A stretch of DNA of 64,000 bases from Halomicrobium salinisoli (GCF_020405185.1 NZ_CP084463.1:682001-746000); one strand, 5' to 3'. Counted from the stretch's first letter, positions 16,125 to 25,839 are shown. A program made the numbers and translations. Notes: generated by a model from the sequence alone, not told the origin.

Positions 16125-18338
16125 TTACGTGAGGTCCTCGGGGTTCTCGACCGCGCCTTCGAGGGGCTCGCTGTCCCAGTAGGCGTGGTCGGGGTCCTCG
16201 CGGAAGCAGGCCGCGTGGCCGTCGCCGCCGTCGACGTCCATCAGCTCCGGCTTCTCCTTCTTGCAGGCCTCACGCGCGACGGGACAGCGCGTGTGGAACC
16301 GACAGCCCGACGGCGGGTCCACCGGGTCCGGCACGTCGATTTCCCGCAGCGGCGGCTCCGACGCCTCCATGGCGTCGAGGTCCAGGTTCGGCGTCGCCCA
16401 GCGCAGCACCTCGGTGTAGGGGTGACGCGGGTCCTGGATCAGCCGCTCGGCCGACCCGATCTCGACGATCTCGCCGAGGTACATCACGGCGATGCGACCG
16501 TCGCCGTGCTCGGCGAAGTACCGCGCGTTCGAGAGGTCGTGCGAGATGAACAGGAACGACGTCTCGAACTCCTCCTGGAGCTCGAGCATCAGATCCATGA
16601 TCTCGATGCGCAGCGAGACGTCGACCGCGCTGATCGCCTCGTCGGCGAGGATGGCCTCGGGGTTCATCAGCAGCGCCCGCGCGAGCGCGACGCGCTGCTT
16701 CTCGCCGCCGCTCAGCTGGTGGGGATACCGGTCGAGGAAGTCGTCGGCCGGCGACATCCCGACGCGCTCCAGCAGCGACCGCATCCGACTGCGGCGCTCG
16801 CTCCGGCCGATGTTCGGATGGGTGTGCCGCAGCGGCTCCGAGAGGATGTTGACGACCCGGCGGTTCGGGTTGAGCGCGCTGCCGGGGTCCTGGTGGATGA
16901 TCTGCAGCGACTGCCGGATCTCCTCGTGAGAGATCTCCACGTCGCCCTTGCCGTGCTTGGCGTCCCAGATGTCCTGACCGCGGAACTCGATGGAACCGCC
17001 GGTGGGCTTCTGGAGGCCGATCATCGTCTTCCCCAGCGTCGTCTTGCCACACCCGGACTCGCCGAGCAGGCAGACGAGGTCCTGCTCCTCGATGTCGAGG
17101 TCGATGCCGTCGACGGCTTTCACGACGTCCGGGTCGCCGGCGAACCGATCCATGATCCCCTGCTCCTCGGTGAAGTGGACCTCCACGTCGTTGAGCGAGA
17201 GCAAGGCGTCGCCGTCGCGCTCCGAGGTGGGCGCGCGGGCCCGCTCGGACGGCTCGATGACGTTGCCGAAGTCGAGTTCCCCGTCGTCGAAGTTGAGGGG
17301 GATCTCCTCACGCGCCTCCTCCCAGTGGTGGCACGCGGCCCGGTGCGTGGGGTCGTCGTCGCCGTGCGAGACCAGCGGCGGGTCGTCGGTCCGACACTCC
17401 TCGGTCGCGAGCGGACACCGCGGGTGGAACCGACAGCCCGACGGGACGTTGATCGGCGCCGGTCCCTCGCCCTCGATGGGCTGCATCTCCTTGAGGGGCG
17501 CGTCGAGGTTCGGCGTCGCGTTCAACAGTTTGCGCGTGTACGGGTGCCCCGAATTGGTGATGATCTCGTCACGCGGACCGATCTCGGCGAACTGGAACGC
17601 GTAGATGATGGCCATCCGGTCGGCCAGCGACGCGACCAGCGGCAGGTCGTGCGTGATGAAGATGATCGTGAGGTCGTACGTGTCCTGGAGGTCGTTGAGC
17701 AGCTGGAGGATCGACCGCTGCATCAGCAGGTCCAGCGCGGCGGTCGGCTCGTCCATCACCAGCACCTCGGGGTCCAGCACCATGCTCAGCGCGATCAGCG
17801 CGCGCTGCTGCATGCCGCCGGACAGCTCGTGGGGGTACGCGTCCAGCACGCGCTCCGGTTCGAGGTAGAGGTTCTCCAGGAGCTCGTGAGCGAACTCGAT
17901 CCCCTCGTCGACGTTCTTGTCGTGGGCCTTCAGCGTCTCCTCGAAGTGGGCCCCGACCTTCATCGTCGGGTTGAACGAGCTCATCGCCCCCTGGAACACC
18001 ATCGAGATCTCCTCCCAGCGGAACTGGCGGAGCTCCTCGTTGCTCAGTTCCAGCACGTCGACGGGGTCGCCGTCGGTCGGATGGTAGGTGATCTGCCCGG
18101 AGAGGACGCCCGGGTCGGGGACGGCGTCGAGCAGCGCGGACGCGAACATCGACTTGCCCGATCCGCTCTCACCGACGATGCCCAGCACCTCGTGGCGATC
18201 GATGGTGACGTTGGCGTCGTCGAGGACGTAGGTCTGTCCGTCGTTGAAGGTGACGTTCGTGTCCTCGATCTCGAGGATCGGGTCCTCGACGTTGCTGTCC
18301 GTCGCGACGCGGTTCGCGGTTGTACGTTCGGTAGCCAT
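16125..18338 (-). CDS. ABC transporter, fused dual ATP-binding subunit (DppD-DppF type)
   Basis: 737 residues with two complete ATPase halves. Half 1 has Walker A GESGSGKS (56-63), signature LSGGMQQR, Walker B VLVMDEPT and a C-terminal CRFHPRCPLATEEC segment. Half 2 starts near 380 with Walker A GESGCGKTT (about 430), signature LSGGEKQRVALARALL, Walker B ILADEAIS and CRFHTRCPVAREAC. The Cys-containing tails are typical of the oligopeptide/nickel transporter branch, which also imports oligosaccharides in archaea. The order ATPase-permease-permease-binding protein on one strand makes one operon. The xylan context suggests xylo-oligosaccharides or aldouronic acids as cargo. Its ATG abuts the stop of the upstream permease. 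Confidence 0.93.
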   Translation of the reverse strand: MATERTTANRVATDSNVEDPILEIEDTNVTFNDGQTYVLDDANVTIDRHEVLGIVGESGSGKSMFASALLDAVPDPGVLSGQITYHPTDGDPVDVLELSNEELRQFRWEEISMVFQGAMSSFNPTMKVGAHFEETLKAHDKNVDEGIEFAHELLENLYLEPERVLDAYPHELSGGMQQRALIALSMVLDPEVLVMDEPTAALDLLMQRSILQLLNDLQDTYDLTIIFITHDLPLVASLADRMAIIYAFQFAEIGPRDEIITNSGHPYTRKLLNATPNLDAPLKEMQPIEGEGPAPINVPSGCRFHPRCPLATEECRTDDPPLVSHGDDDPTHRAACHHWEEAREEIPLNFDDGELDFGNVIEPSERARAPTSERDGDALLSLNDVEVHFTEEQGIMDRFAGDPDVVKAVDGIDLDIEEQDLVCLLGESGCGKTTLGKTMIGLQKPTGGSIEFRGQDIWDAKHGKGDVEISHEEIRQSLQIIHQDPGSALNPNRRVVNILSEPLRHTHPNIGRSERRSRMRSLLERVGMSPADDFLDRYPHQLSGGEKQRVALARALLMNPEAILADEAISAVDVSLRIEIMDLMLELQEEFETSFLFISHDLSNARYFAEHGDGRIAVMYLGEIVEIGSAERLIQDPRHPYTEVLRWATPNLDLDAMEASEPPLREIDVPDPVDPPSGCRFHTRCPVAREACKKEKPELMDVDGGDGHAACFREDPDHAYWDSEPLEGAVENPEDLT

Positions 18339-19367
18339 CTAGATCATCCCCGTTGTCGTCGTCTCGTCTTCTCCTTCCTCGACGGACTTGGATTCCCCGG
18401 TGAGGCGGGTCCGGACACGGGGATTGAAGATCCGGTCCATGCCCTGGCTCACCAGGATGAGTCCGAAGGCCAGTCCCACGATCGCGATGATGGGGACGAG
18501 CAGCCAGTGGACCGCCTGCATCGTGAACAGGCCGCCCTGGTTGTACGCGTTGTTCAGCGTGACGCCCCAGTTCTGACCGGTGTAAGGCAGCACGCCGATG
18601 AAGTACAGCCCCACGGACGCGAAGATGGTGTACCGCGCGGCCAGCACGAAGTTGACCATCACGTACGGCATGATGTTGGGCAGCACGTCCTTGAGGATGA
18701 TCCGCGGCGTGCTGGTCCCCATCGTCCGCGACGCTTCGACGTAGCTGTTCTCACGGATCGAGAGGACCTGCGAGCGGATCGCACGGCCCAGCCCGGCCCA
18801 GTAGTTGATCGTGAGGATCACGCCCAGCAGAATGGGGTTCTCCGGACTGAGCGTGATCGCCAGCACGATGACCAGCGGTAGCCCCGGGATGGCCATGAAG
18901 AAGTCGGAGATCGACGTGATGACGGTGTCGACCCGACCGCCCTTGTATCCCGAGATGGTGCCGACGAGGACCGCGAGACCGGTCGCCCAGACGCCGCCCG
19001 CGAGCACCATCAGCAGGATGAACGGGGTGGAGTCGATGATCAGCGCCAGCAGGTCGACTCCCGACTGGGTCGTCCCGAGGGGATACGTCATGTTCTCGAA
19101 GGGGTAGAGGAGCCGCGGCGCCTGGTTCGGAGACGGGTTCCGCCAGAGGCCGAGCACCTCCACCAGCCCCATCAGCATGTAGACGCTGAGGATGACGACG
19201 CCGACCCGGGTCCGCCAGTCGGACCAGGCGACGACGGCCGGCTCGTAGATCATCCGCTCGTAGAGCTCCTCGAGCCGGTCGCGGCGGGTCATGTCGGCGT
19301 CGGTCGCCTCCGAGCGCCAGTCGACGCCGCCCGTCCCTGCGTCAGTGTCAGTACCCATCGGAATCAC
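18339..19367 (-). CDS. ABC transporter permease (DppC type)
   Basis: 342 residues. A cytosolic N-terminus is followed by a first membrane segment (VGVVILSVYMLMGLVEVLGL, about 53-72), then five more. The EAA-type cytoplasmic loop reads EASRTMGTSTPRIILKDVLPN, where the ATPase docks. The family substitution of a periplasmic region between TM1 and TM2 is visible (GTTQSGVDLL). It pairs with the DppB-type permease, whose gene overlaps it by 20 bases (19348-19367), a sign of translational coupling. The substrate is set by the binding protein. Confidence 0.92.
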   Translation of the reverse strand: MIPMGTDTDAGTGGVDWRSEATDADMTRRDRLEELYERMIYEPAVVAWSDWRTRVGVVILSVYMLMGLVEVLGLWRNPSPNQAPRLLYPFENMTYPLGTTQSGVDLLALIIDSTPFILLMVLAGGVWATGLAVLVGTISGYKGGRVDTVITSISDFFMAIPGLPLVIVLAITLSPENPILLGVILTINYWAGLGRAIRSQVLSIRENSYVEASRTMGTSTPRIILKDVLPNIMPYVMVNFVLAARYTIFASVGLYFIGVLPYTGQNWGVTLNNAYNQGGLFTMQAVHWLLVPIIAIVGLAFGLILVSQGMDRIFNPRVRTRLTGESKSVEEGEDETTTTGMI

Positions 19368-20346
19368 CTGCGCTGATGCGCGGATCGATCAGTCCATACG
19401 TCATGTCTGCGACGTAGACGGCGATGACGAGCGTCACCGTGATGACGAGGAAGCACCCCATCATCAGGGGATAGTCGTTCGCGTTCACGGCCGCGATCAG
19501 GTAGTACCCCAGCCCGGGGTACGAGAAGATCTCCTCCAGCACGACGGTGCCGCCGAGGCGGAAGCCGATCTGCAGGAGGAGCCCGGTGTACATCGGCAGG
19601 ATCGCGTTCTTGGCGACGTACCGGGTCGAGATGCGGGAGTTCGACAGGCCGCGGAGTCGGGCGACCTCGACGTACTCCTCGCCGAGCACCTGGATGCCGT
19701 TCCCGCGCATGTTGAGCGCGGTCGACCCGATCCCACCGATCGTGAAGGCGGCGATCGGGAGCGCGGCGTGGTGCAGGACGCTCGTGATGTACTCGACCGT
19801 GAAGCCCGCTTCGACGCTCCGTGCGGTAGCGTTCCCCGTCGGGAACCAGCCGAGCTGGAACGCCAGCACGAACAGGGCGAGCACGGCGAAGATGTAGTAC
19901 GGCACCGACATCAGGAAGATCGAGATGCTCGACGCTACCTTGTCGAACTTCGACCCTTCCCAGTAGGCCTGCACTGCCCCGATCAGCACGCCGATGACGA
20001 ACATCAGGACCGTGGAGGTCACTACCAGGAACACAGTCCACGGTAGCGCGCGTGCGAGGATCTCCACGACCGGCTGTTCGAGCGAAATCGACTGACCGAG
20101 GTTGAGCTGCGCCACCCCGACGAGGTAGTCAAGGTACTGCTGCCAGAGCGGAGCGTCCGGTCTGATGTTCTGCAGCGCTTCGATGCGGGCGTTGACCTGT
20201 TCGACCGGAACGCCGGACCGGATCAGCTGGATCCGCAGCTGCGTGAACGGACCGCCGGGCAGCAGTCGAATGAGACCGAACGTGAGCGTTGCCACTGCCA
20301 GGATCGTCAACGGGATCCGTAATGTCCGTCTTAGGTAGTAGTTCAT
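19348..20346 (-). CDS. ABC transporter permease (DppB type)
   Basis: 332 residues. It starts with a classic DppB/OppB N-terminus (YLRRTLRIPLTILAVATLTF, then LIRLLPGGPF) and has six predicted membrane segments. The EAA loop is in EVARLRGLSNSRISTRYVAKNA, and the end (ADMTYGLIDPRI) matches this family. It forms the transmembrane pore with the DppC-type partner. It lies 33 bases downstream of the binding-protein gene and overlaps the next gene, so it is inside the same operon. Confidence 0.93.
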   Translation of the reverse strand: MNYYLRRTLRIPLTILAVATLTFGLIRLLPGGPFTQLRIQLIRSGVPVEQVNARIEALQNIRPDAPLWQQYLDYLVGVAQLNLGQSISLEQPVVEILARALPWTVFLVVTSTVLMFVIGVLIGAVQAYWEGSKFDKVASSISIFLMSVPYYIFAVLALFVLAFQLGWFPTGNATARSVEAGFTVEYITSVLHHAALPIAAFTIGGIGSTALNMRGNGIQVLGEEYVEVARLRGLSNSRISTRYVAKNAILPMYTGLLLQIGFRLGGTVVLEEIFSYPGLGYYLIAAVNANDYPLMMGCFLVITVTLVIAVYVADMTYGLIDPRISAGDSDGY

Positions 20347-20379
20347 TTTTTAAAAGAGGGGCGAGGTAAAGTCGTCGCG

Positions 20380-22185
20380 CTATCCGTCGTACTGCAGGTC
20401 GCCCTCGTGGACCCACCAGTACTGCGGCCACTTGACCTGGCGGTTGGTGGCGCCTTCCTCGGCGACGGTCCACTCGTCGTCGGTAGTCCAGGACTGCTCG
20501 TACTTCGAGACCAGTCCCAGGAACGGCAGTTCGATGTGGTTGTGCCACGCGGCCTGCTGGACGTACTGCCGCGCCTCGTCCCGGCTGGGCTGTTTGGCGA
20601 TGTTCTCGGTGGTCTTCAGCGGGTTGAGGGTCATCTCGCCGCCGTCGCGGCCGGGGATGGTCTGCTCGGAGTCGGCCTTCTCGCGGTAGTTGTGGCCGCC
20701 ACCGATGTCGGTGGCCCACAGCTGGTAGTACAGCGGGAAGTACGGGAACGCCGAGCGCGACCCACCGGGCAGCCAGTACAGACTCCCCATCGCGAAGTTG
20801 CCCTCGGAGTAGTTGCTGAACCAGTCGTTGGTGGGCTGGGTGCTGACCGAGAAGTCGAAGCCGAAGTCGTTGAGCTGGCTGACGACCGTCTGGGTCATGG
20901 TCGTCCAGTCGGACCAGCCCGCGGGCGAGTAGTAGTCACCGCCGACCGTGTTGCCGTCCTCGTCCTCCCAGGTGCCGTCGTTCTTCGTGTAACCGGCCTC
21001 TTCCATCAGTTCGGCGGCCGTTTCGGTGTCCTGGGATTCGGGACTGTAGGTCTCGAAGTCGCTGAACCAGTCGCCGAGCCAGCTCTCCTGGTCTTTCGGC
21101 GCGATCCCACAGGGCGTGGGAGTGACGAACTTCGAGCGCGGGCCGGCGTTGTCGACCAGCGCCTGGCGGTTGATGGCGTGGGCGACGGCCTGGCGGACCT
21201 CGCGCTGGCCGAAGTGGGGGTCGTCGTGGTTGAAGACGATGCCGTAACCCCACTTGGCCGGGATGTTCACCTCGACGATGTGGTCGGGGAACTGATCGGC
21301 GATCTCCGGCGGCACGAACAGGCTCGTCGCGGCGTCGACCTCAGAGCCCGAGATCAGCGCCTGCTGCTGAGCGTTGTTGCCACCGAAGCTGTCCAGGTAG
21401 TAGCTCCCGAAGTTGACGTTGTCGGCGTTGTAGAACTCCTCGTTGCGCTCGAACTCGAAGGCCTGCTGGTCCTTGCTGACGAACGACCACATGCCGCTGG
21501 CGACCGGATCTTCCCAGGCCCACTGGAGGAACTCGGCCTCCTCGGCCTCGAGGAACTCCTCGTGGGTCTCCTTCTTCGTGTCGACGAAGAAGTTCGTCAG
21601 CTCGAACTTGACGATCTCCGGGTTCGTCGGTCCGGAGAGCATGAGGGTCGCGGTGCGCTCGTCGACGATCTCGTAGTCATCGAGATAGCCCCACAGGGAG
21701 GTGCCGGTCTTCTCGGCGAGCTGGAGCTGGACGTCGAGGTCTTCGGTGGTCCAGTCGTCGCCGTTGTCCCACGAGAGGTCCTCGCGGAACGTCAGCGTGA
21801 CCTCCTGGTTCTCGGTGTCGATCTCGAGGTTCTCGAGCGCACCGTTCAGGAACTCGGTGTCCGTGAACGAGTACTTCAGGAACGGCGCGAACACCGCCCG
21901 GCCGGCCGGCCAGGCGTAGTTCTGCGTTCCCGAAGTGTTGAAGTGCAGGTCGGCCGGGTTGCCCGTGTAGGCGTTGTGGTACGCCACGTCGTTGACCTGC
22001 GAGCCGCCTTCGGTTCCGTCGTCGGTGGAACCGCCCGAATCGTCGGTCGATTCGTCAGTCGCGTCGCCGGAGCCGTCGCCGCCACAGCCTGCCAGTGCGG
22101 CCATACCGGACGCGCCGGCGACCGTGAGCATCTTCCGACGACTGATCACGTCGTCATACCTGTCCCGTTCGCTGTCGGATGACAT
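20380..22185 (-). CDS. ABC transporter substrate-binding lipoprotein (family 5, oligopeptide/oligosaccharide type)
   Basis: 601 residues. It has a Tat signal and lipobox (SRRKMLTVAGASGMAALAGC), then a Ser/Asp/Thr-rich spacer and the SBP_bac_5 domain (VTLTFREDLSWDNGDDWT, FGQREVRQAVAHAINRQALV, late YVQQAAWHNHIELPFL). It is anchored outside the membrane and delivers ligand to the DppB/DppC pore. Members of this family in archaea bind peptides or plant-cell-wall oligosaccharides; the latter is favoured by position. The start at 22185 is chosen because a TATA-like tttataatg (minus strand, about 22208-22216) is about 27 bases upstream and the frame before it looks non-coding. Confidence 0.92.
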   Translation of the reverse strand: MSSDSERDRYDDVISRRKMLTVAGASGMAALAGCGGDGSGDATDESTDDSGGSTDDGTEGGSQVNDVAYHNAYTGNPADLHFNTSGTQNYAWPAGRAVFAPFLKYSFTDTEFLNGALENLEIDTENQEVTLTFREDLSWDNGDDWTTEDLDVQLQLAEKTGTSLWGYLDDYEIVDERTATLMLSGPTNPEIVKFELTNFFVDTKKETHEEFLEAEEAEFLQWAWEDPVASGMWSFVSKDQQAFEFERNEEFYNADNVNFGSYYLDSFGGNNAQQQALISGSEVDAATSLFVPPEIADQFPDHIVEVNIPAKWGYGIVFNHDDPHFGQREVRQAVAHAINRQALVDNAGPRSKFVTPTPCGIAPKDQESWLGDWFSDFETYSPESQDTETAAELMEEAGYTKNDGTWEDEDGNTVGGDYYSPAGWSDWTTMTQTVVSQLNDFGFDFSVSTQPTNDWFSNYSEGNFAMGSLYWLPGGSRSAFPYFPLYYQLWATDIGGGHNYREKADSEQTIPGRDGGEMTLNPLKTTENIAKQPSRDEARQYVQQAAWHNHIELPFLGLVSKYEQSWTTDDEWTVAEEGATNRQVKWPQYWWVHEGDLQYDG

Positions 22186-22495
22186 AACATAGCAACAGTC
22201 ACCATAGTGCATTATAAACATTATGAATGTCCATCGGACAGGCGGCGCATTCGGGGTTTCCGGGGTCGTTGCCGCTACGCGAACCGGTACTGATTCTTCT
22301 GTATGTATGGGACAACATATAATGTTCACTTTGTAACGTGGGGAAGAGGATTAGCGACCGATATCTCGGACCTGGAGTGGTCTATGGGTGTTTTCGATAG
22401 CCACGTCATCGCAAACTTCCCGAAATTATTACGTTAATAGTACCGCCTGTGGGGACCAGTGCCGTTTTGTAGACCGGTGGTGTCTACCCGGCCAC
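22186..22495. promoter_or_regulatory. Divergent control region of transporter operon and GH67 gene
   Basis: 310 bp, AT-rich in places. It holds the transporter TATA element (about 22208-22216, minus strand), a 13-bp dyad TGTCC-ATC-GGACA at 22228-22240 just upstream of it, and a second dyad AACAT-ATA-ATGTT at 22314-22326. TATA-like stretches for GH67 are at about 22424-22440 (attattacgttaata). The dyads are candidate regulator sites; no known motif is claimed. Confidence 0.45.
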
Positions 22496-24571
22496 ATGCC
22501 CCACGAGCAGTACGACGACTGCTGGCTCCGGTACGAACGCGTCGCGGACGGCGCGCGCCGCGAGGCGTACCGGCGCCGGTGCAGGCACGCGTACGTCGCG
22601 GAGAAGTCCCCGGAGTCCAGCGCGGTCCGAGACGAACTCCGGCGCGCGGTCCCGGGCCTGCTCGACGAGGACGTCCACCTCTGGCAGCATCCGCCGACGA
22701 CCGCGGACGGGTTCCTCGCGGTCGGTACACCGGATGACATGGCGATGATCGCCGAGTCGGTCCCCGTCGGGGAAGTCGAGGACCTCGCCGACGGCGGCTA
22801 CCTCCTCCGGTCGGTCGAGTGGGAGGGGCAGGACTGCCTCGTCGTCACTGCGCCGACCGACCGCGGGCTGGTGTACGGCACGTTCCACCTCCTCCGCCTG
22901 ATGGCCACCGGCGAACCGATCGACGACCTGGACGTGTGGGAGGAGCCGGCCTACGACAACCGCCTCATCAACCACTGGGACTGCCCGTTCCGCGGGACGG
23001 TCGAGCGCGGCTACGGCGGCGAGTCGATCTTCGACTTCGACCGCCTGCCGGACCTCCGGGATCGATACGAGGACTACGCCCGCCTGCTGGCCTCGGTGGG
23101 CGTCAACGGCGTCGTCGTCAACAACGTCAACACCGACTACTACCCGCGGGAGACCACGACCGAAGCCGCCCAGACGTTCGACGGCTGGCGGCTGCTGGAA
23201 TCGCGCCGGCTCGAGGACCTCACGAGCCTCGCGTCGGTGTTCCGGCGCTACGGGATCCGGCTCTACCTCTCGGTGAACTTCGCCGCCCCGGAGCGCATCG
23301 GTGACCTGGACACCTTCGACCCCCTCGACGAGGACGTGCGCGCGTGGTGGCGCCAGAAGGTCGACGAGGTGTACGACCTGATCCCGGACTTCGGCGGCTT
23401 CCTCGTCAAGGCCGACTCGGAGGGCCAGCCCGGGCCGTACAACTACGACCGTGACCACGTCGAGGGCGCCAACGCCATCGCGCAGGCGCTGGAGCCGCAC
23501 GGCGGCCGCGTGTGGTGGCGCGCGTTCGTCTACGGCTCCCACGAGGACCGCGCGGTCCAGGCCTACGACACCTTCGAGCCGCTGGACGGCGAGTTCGCCG
23601 ACAACGTCACCGTCCAGATCAAGAACGGTCCGATCGACTTCCAGCCGCGCGAGCCCGTCTCGACGCTGTTCGGCGCGATGCCGGAGACCGACGTCGGCCT
23701 CGAGCTGCAGATCACCGGCGAGTACACCGGCCAGGGCGTCCACGCCACCTACCACCTCCCGATGTGGAAGGAGGTACTCGACTTCGACACGCACGCGGAC
23801 GGCGAGGGGTCGCCCGTCGGTTCCTTCTTCCGCGGCTCCGGCGAGGGCGTCGTCGGCGTCGGCAGCGTCGGCGAGGACCACAGCTGGACCGGCCACTACC
23901 TCGTGCAGTCGAACCTGTACGCGTTCGGCCGCGCGGCGTGGGACCCCGACTGCGACGCCGAGGCGGTGACCCGCGAGTGGGCGACGCAGACGTTCGGCGC
24001 CGACGATGACGTCGTCGAGACCGTCGTCGAGATCCTCCACGACTCGTGGGAGGCCTGCATCGACTACGAGACGGGCGGTCTCGGGCTCATGCACATGATG
24101 CACAACGGCGAGGAGTACCTGGAGAACCACTACTACCCCTCACCGGAGGAGTGGCCCGGCTACCACGGCGCCAGCGAGGACGGGATCGGGGTCGACCGCA
24201 CATCGACGGGCAGCGGCTACGCGGCCCAGTACCGCGATCCGGTCGCCGAGCGCTACGAGTCGCCGGAGACCTGTCCCGAGAAGTTCCTCCTCTTCTTCCA
24301 CCACCTCCCGTGGGACTACGAACTGGCGGACGGGACCACGGTGGTTCAGCGGCTCTACGACAACTGCTTCGACGGCGTCGAGGAGGTCGAGCGCCTCCGC
24401 GATCGGTGGGCCGAACTCGAGGGGCGGATCGACGAGCGACGGTTCCGCCACGTCGCAGAGCGCTTCGAGGAGCAGGTCGCACAGGCCGAGCGGTGGCGCG
24501 ACGTCCTCACCGAGACCTTCCGCGACTACTCGAGGATTCCCGACGAGCGTGGGCGCGTCCCCGAGCCCTGA
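22496..24571 (+). CDS. aguA: GH67 alpha-glucuronidase
   Basis: 691 residues, the usual GH67 length. It has an N-terminal beta domain (WLRYERV near the start; GTFHLLRLMATGE) and a catalytic barrel with the hallmark segments NRLINHWDCPFRGTVERGY, FLVKADSEGQPGPYNYDR, VQIKNGPIDFQPREP and LELQITGEYTGQGVHATYHL. The carboxylates of GH67 catalysis lie in these last two regions and appear intact. No signal peptide is present, so it removes 4-O-methylglucuronate from imported aldouronic acids in the cytosol. It is divergent from the transporter operon that would supply these. The frame opens earlier (22388), but 22496 matches the normal N-terminus. Confidence 0.93.
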   Translation: MPHEQYDDCWLRYERVADGARREAYRRRCRHAYVAEKSPESSAVRDELRRAVPGLLDEDVHLWQHPPTTADGFLAVGTPDDMAMIAESVPVGEVEDLADGGYLLRSVEWEGQDCLVVTAPTDRGLVYGTFHLLRLMATGEPIDDLDVWEEPAYDNRLINHWDCPFRGTVERGYGGESIFDFDRLPDLRDRYEDYARLLASVGVNGVVVNNVNTDYYPRETTTEAAQTFDGWRLLESRRLEDLTSLASVFRRYGIRLYLSVNFAAPERIGDLDTFDPLDEDVRAWWRQKVDEVYDLIPDFGGFLVKADSEGQPGPYNYDRDHVEGANAIAQALEPHGGRVWWRAFVYGSHEDRAVQAYDTFEPLDGEFADNVTVQIKNGPIDFQPREPVSTLFGAMPETDVGLELQITGEYTGQGVHATYHLPMWKEVLDFDTHADGEGSPVGSFFRGSGEGVVGVGSVGEDHSWTGHYLVQSNLYAFGRAAWDPDCDAEAVTREWATQTFGADDDVVETVVEILHDSWEACIDYETGGLGLMHMMHNGEEYLENHYYPSPEEWPGYHGASEDGIGVDRTSTGSGYAAQYRDPVAERYESPETCPEKFLLFFHHLPWDYELADGTTVVQRLYDNCFDGVEEVERLRDRWAELEGRIDERRFRHVAERFEEQVAQAERWRDVLTETFRDYSRIPDERGRVPEP

Positions 24572-24647
24572 CGACCGGCCGCCGCCGTAGACGGCGCGTT
24601 CCGGCCCTACCGCTGGATTTTTGGTGGCCGTCGACCACCGCAGTACC

Positions 24648-24881
24648 ATGTCGATATCGTCGACGCTGCTGGACCTGCTCTGTGCGAACCGGGAGCGGAT
24701 GCGGGTAGTAATCGGCCTGCTGATCGTCTGTGCCGTCATGCTGGGCCTCTCCGCCCTGTACGTCGGTCCCGGTGACCGGTCGTTCCCGCTGCTCGTTATC
24801 GACCTGGTCCTCGTCGGCGGCGGGCTGGCCTTCTTCGGCGGGAGCTACTGGTACTGCACGAAACGAGCGATGAACGAGTAG
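24648..24881 (+). CDS. Small two-span membrane protein
   Basis: 77 residues. An N-terminal amphipathic stretch (STLLDLLCANRERMR) is followed by two hydrophobic segments (VVIGLLIVCAVMLGLSALYV and LLVIDLVLVGGGLAFFGGSYW) and a short basic tail. It resembles the many small membrane proteins of haloarchaea, with no assigned function. The ATG at 24648 follows a weak T-rich element (ggattttt) by about 30 bases. It is downstream of GH67 on the same strand but not obviously related to it. Confidence 0.6.
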   Translation: MSISSTLLDLLCANRERMRVVIGLLIVCAVMLGLSALYVGPGDRSFPLLVIDLVLVGGGLAFFGGSYWYCTKRAMNE

Positions 24882-24930
24882 TCCCCGCACCGACTCTCCC
24901 CGGTCTGGTCCGGTCGCCGACCGGTCCCCG

Positions 24931-25839
24931 CTACGCGGCGTCCTCGAGGTAGTCCGCGGTCTCGGCCGCCAGTTCGCGGACGTTCTCCTCGTCGTCTTCT
25001 TCAGCCATCGTCCGGAGCTCGGGGACCGCGGCGTCGTCGCCGAGCCGACCGAGCGCCCGGATCGCCCGCGCCCGGACGGAGGAGCGGTCGTGGTCGAGGC
25101 ACTCGAGTAGCTCGTCCAGGACGGGTTCGACCGCCTCGGGGTGGGGCTCGGCCAGTTCGCCCAGCGCGTCGACGGCGCACCCGGCGACCTCGGGATCCCT
25201 GTCGTCCAGCAGCGTGAGCAGGTCGTCGACCGCGTCGACGGCCTCGTCTGGCGCCTCCTGGGTGACGGCGACGACGACGTTGCTCAGCGTCCGACGGGCG
25301 GAGAGGCGGCGCTCGCGCTCCTGTTCCTCGTGTTCCCGGATCGTCTGCTTGGTCGCCTCGTGATCCACCACGTCGGGGACTTCGGGGATGCCCCCGCTGA
25401 GCTCCGTCTCCCTGATCCCCGCGATCAGTCGCTCGACGAACGGCGCGACGAGGTCGGCCCGCTCCACGACGACCTTCCCGAGCGCGACGCCGGCGGTGAG
25501 CTGGACGTCCACGATGTCGTGGTCGGCGACGGCGGCCAGCGAGGCGGTCCGCCCCTCAAGCGCCGCCGGCTCCGCGTCGGCGACGGCGTCGAGCACGCTG
25601 ATCGCTCGCAGCGCGATGGCAGCGTTGCCGTCGTTGACCAGCGTCGCCACCGCGTCGAGGTACGGTCGCACGGCGTCGACGTCCGACTCCGCGAACGTCT
25701 CGCAGACCTCGACGCCCCGTTGTCGAGTCATCGGGTTCGACGACGCGAGCGCGTCTTCGATCTCTTCCCCGTCCACCTCGTCGGGGGTGACTGAATCCGT
25801 GTCGACTCCCTCGAGCGGATCCGCGGCGTCCGTTGACAT
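24931..25839 (-). CDS. HEAT-repeat protein
   Basis: 302 residues made of repeated two-helix units. Examples are VRPYLDAVATLVNDGNAAIALRAIS, LLTLLDDRDPEVAGCAVDALGELA, LLECLDHDRSSVRARAIRALGRLG and LRTMAEEDDEENVRELAAE. The DxxxxVRxxAxxALG pattern is typical of HEAT/PBS-lyase repeats, which form protein-binding solenoids. There is no signal peptide or catalytic motif. A helical, highly charged segment (TIREHEEQERERRLSARRTL) interrupts the repeats near the middle. A partner cannot be inferred from the neighbours. Confidence 0.8.
   Translation of the reverse strand: MSTDAADPLEGVDTDSVTPDEVDGEEIEDALASSNPMTRQRGVEVCETFAESDVDAVRPYLDAVATLVNDGNAAIALRAISVLDAVADAEPAALEGRTASLAAVADHDIVDVQLTAGVALGKVVVERADLVAPFVERLIAGIRETELSGGIPEVPDVVDHEATKQTIREHEEQERERRLSARRTLSNVVVAVTQEAPDEAVDAVDDLLTLLDDRDPEVAGCAVDALGELAEPHPEAVEPVLDELLECLDHDRSSVRARAIRALGRLGDDAAVPELRTMAEEDDEENVRELAAETADYLEDAA

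Noticed and set aside
16026..18881. A rightward 951-codon open frame
   Set aside because: It is antisense to the dual ABC ATPase gene, whose two Walker A and signature motifs fix the coding strand.
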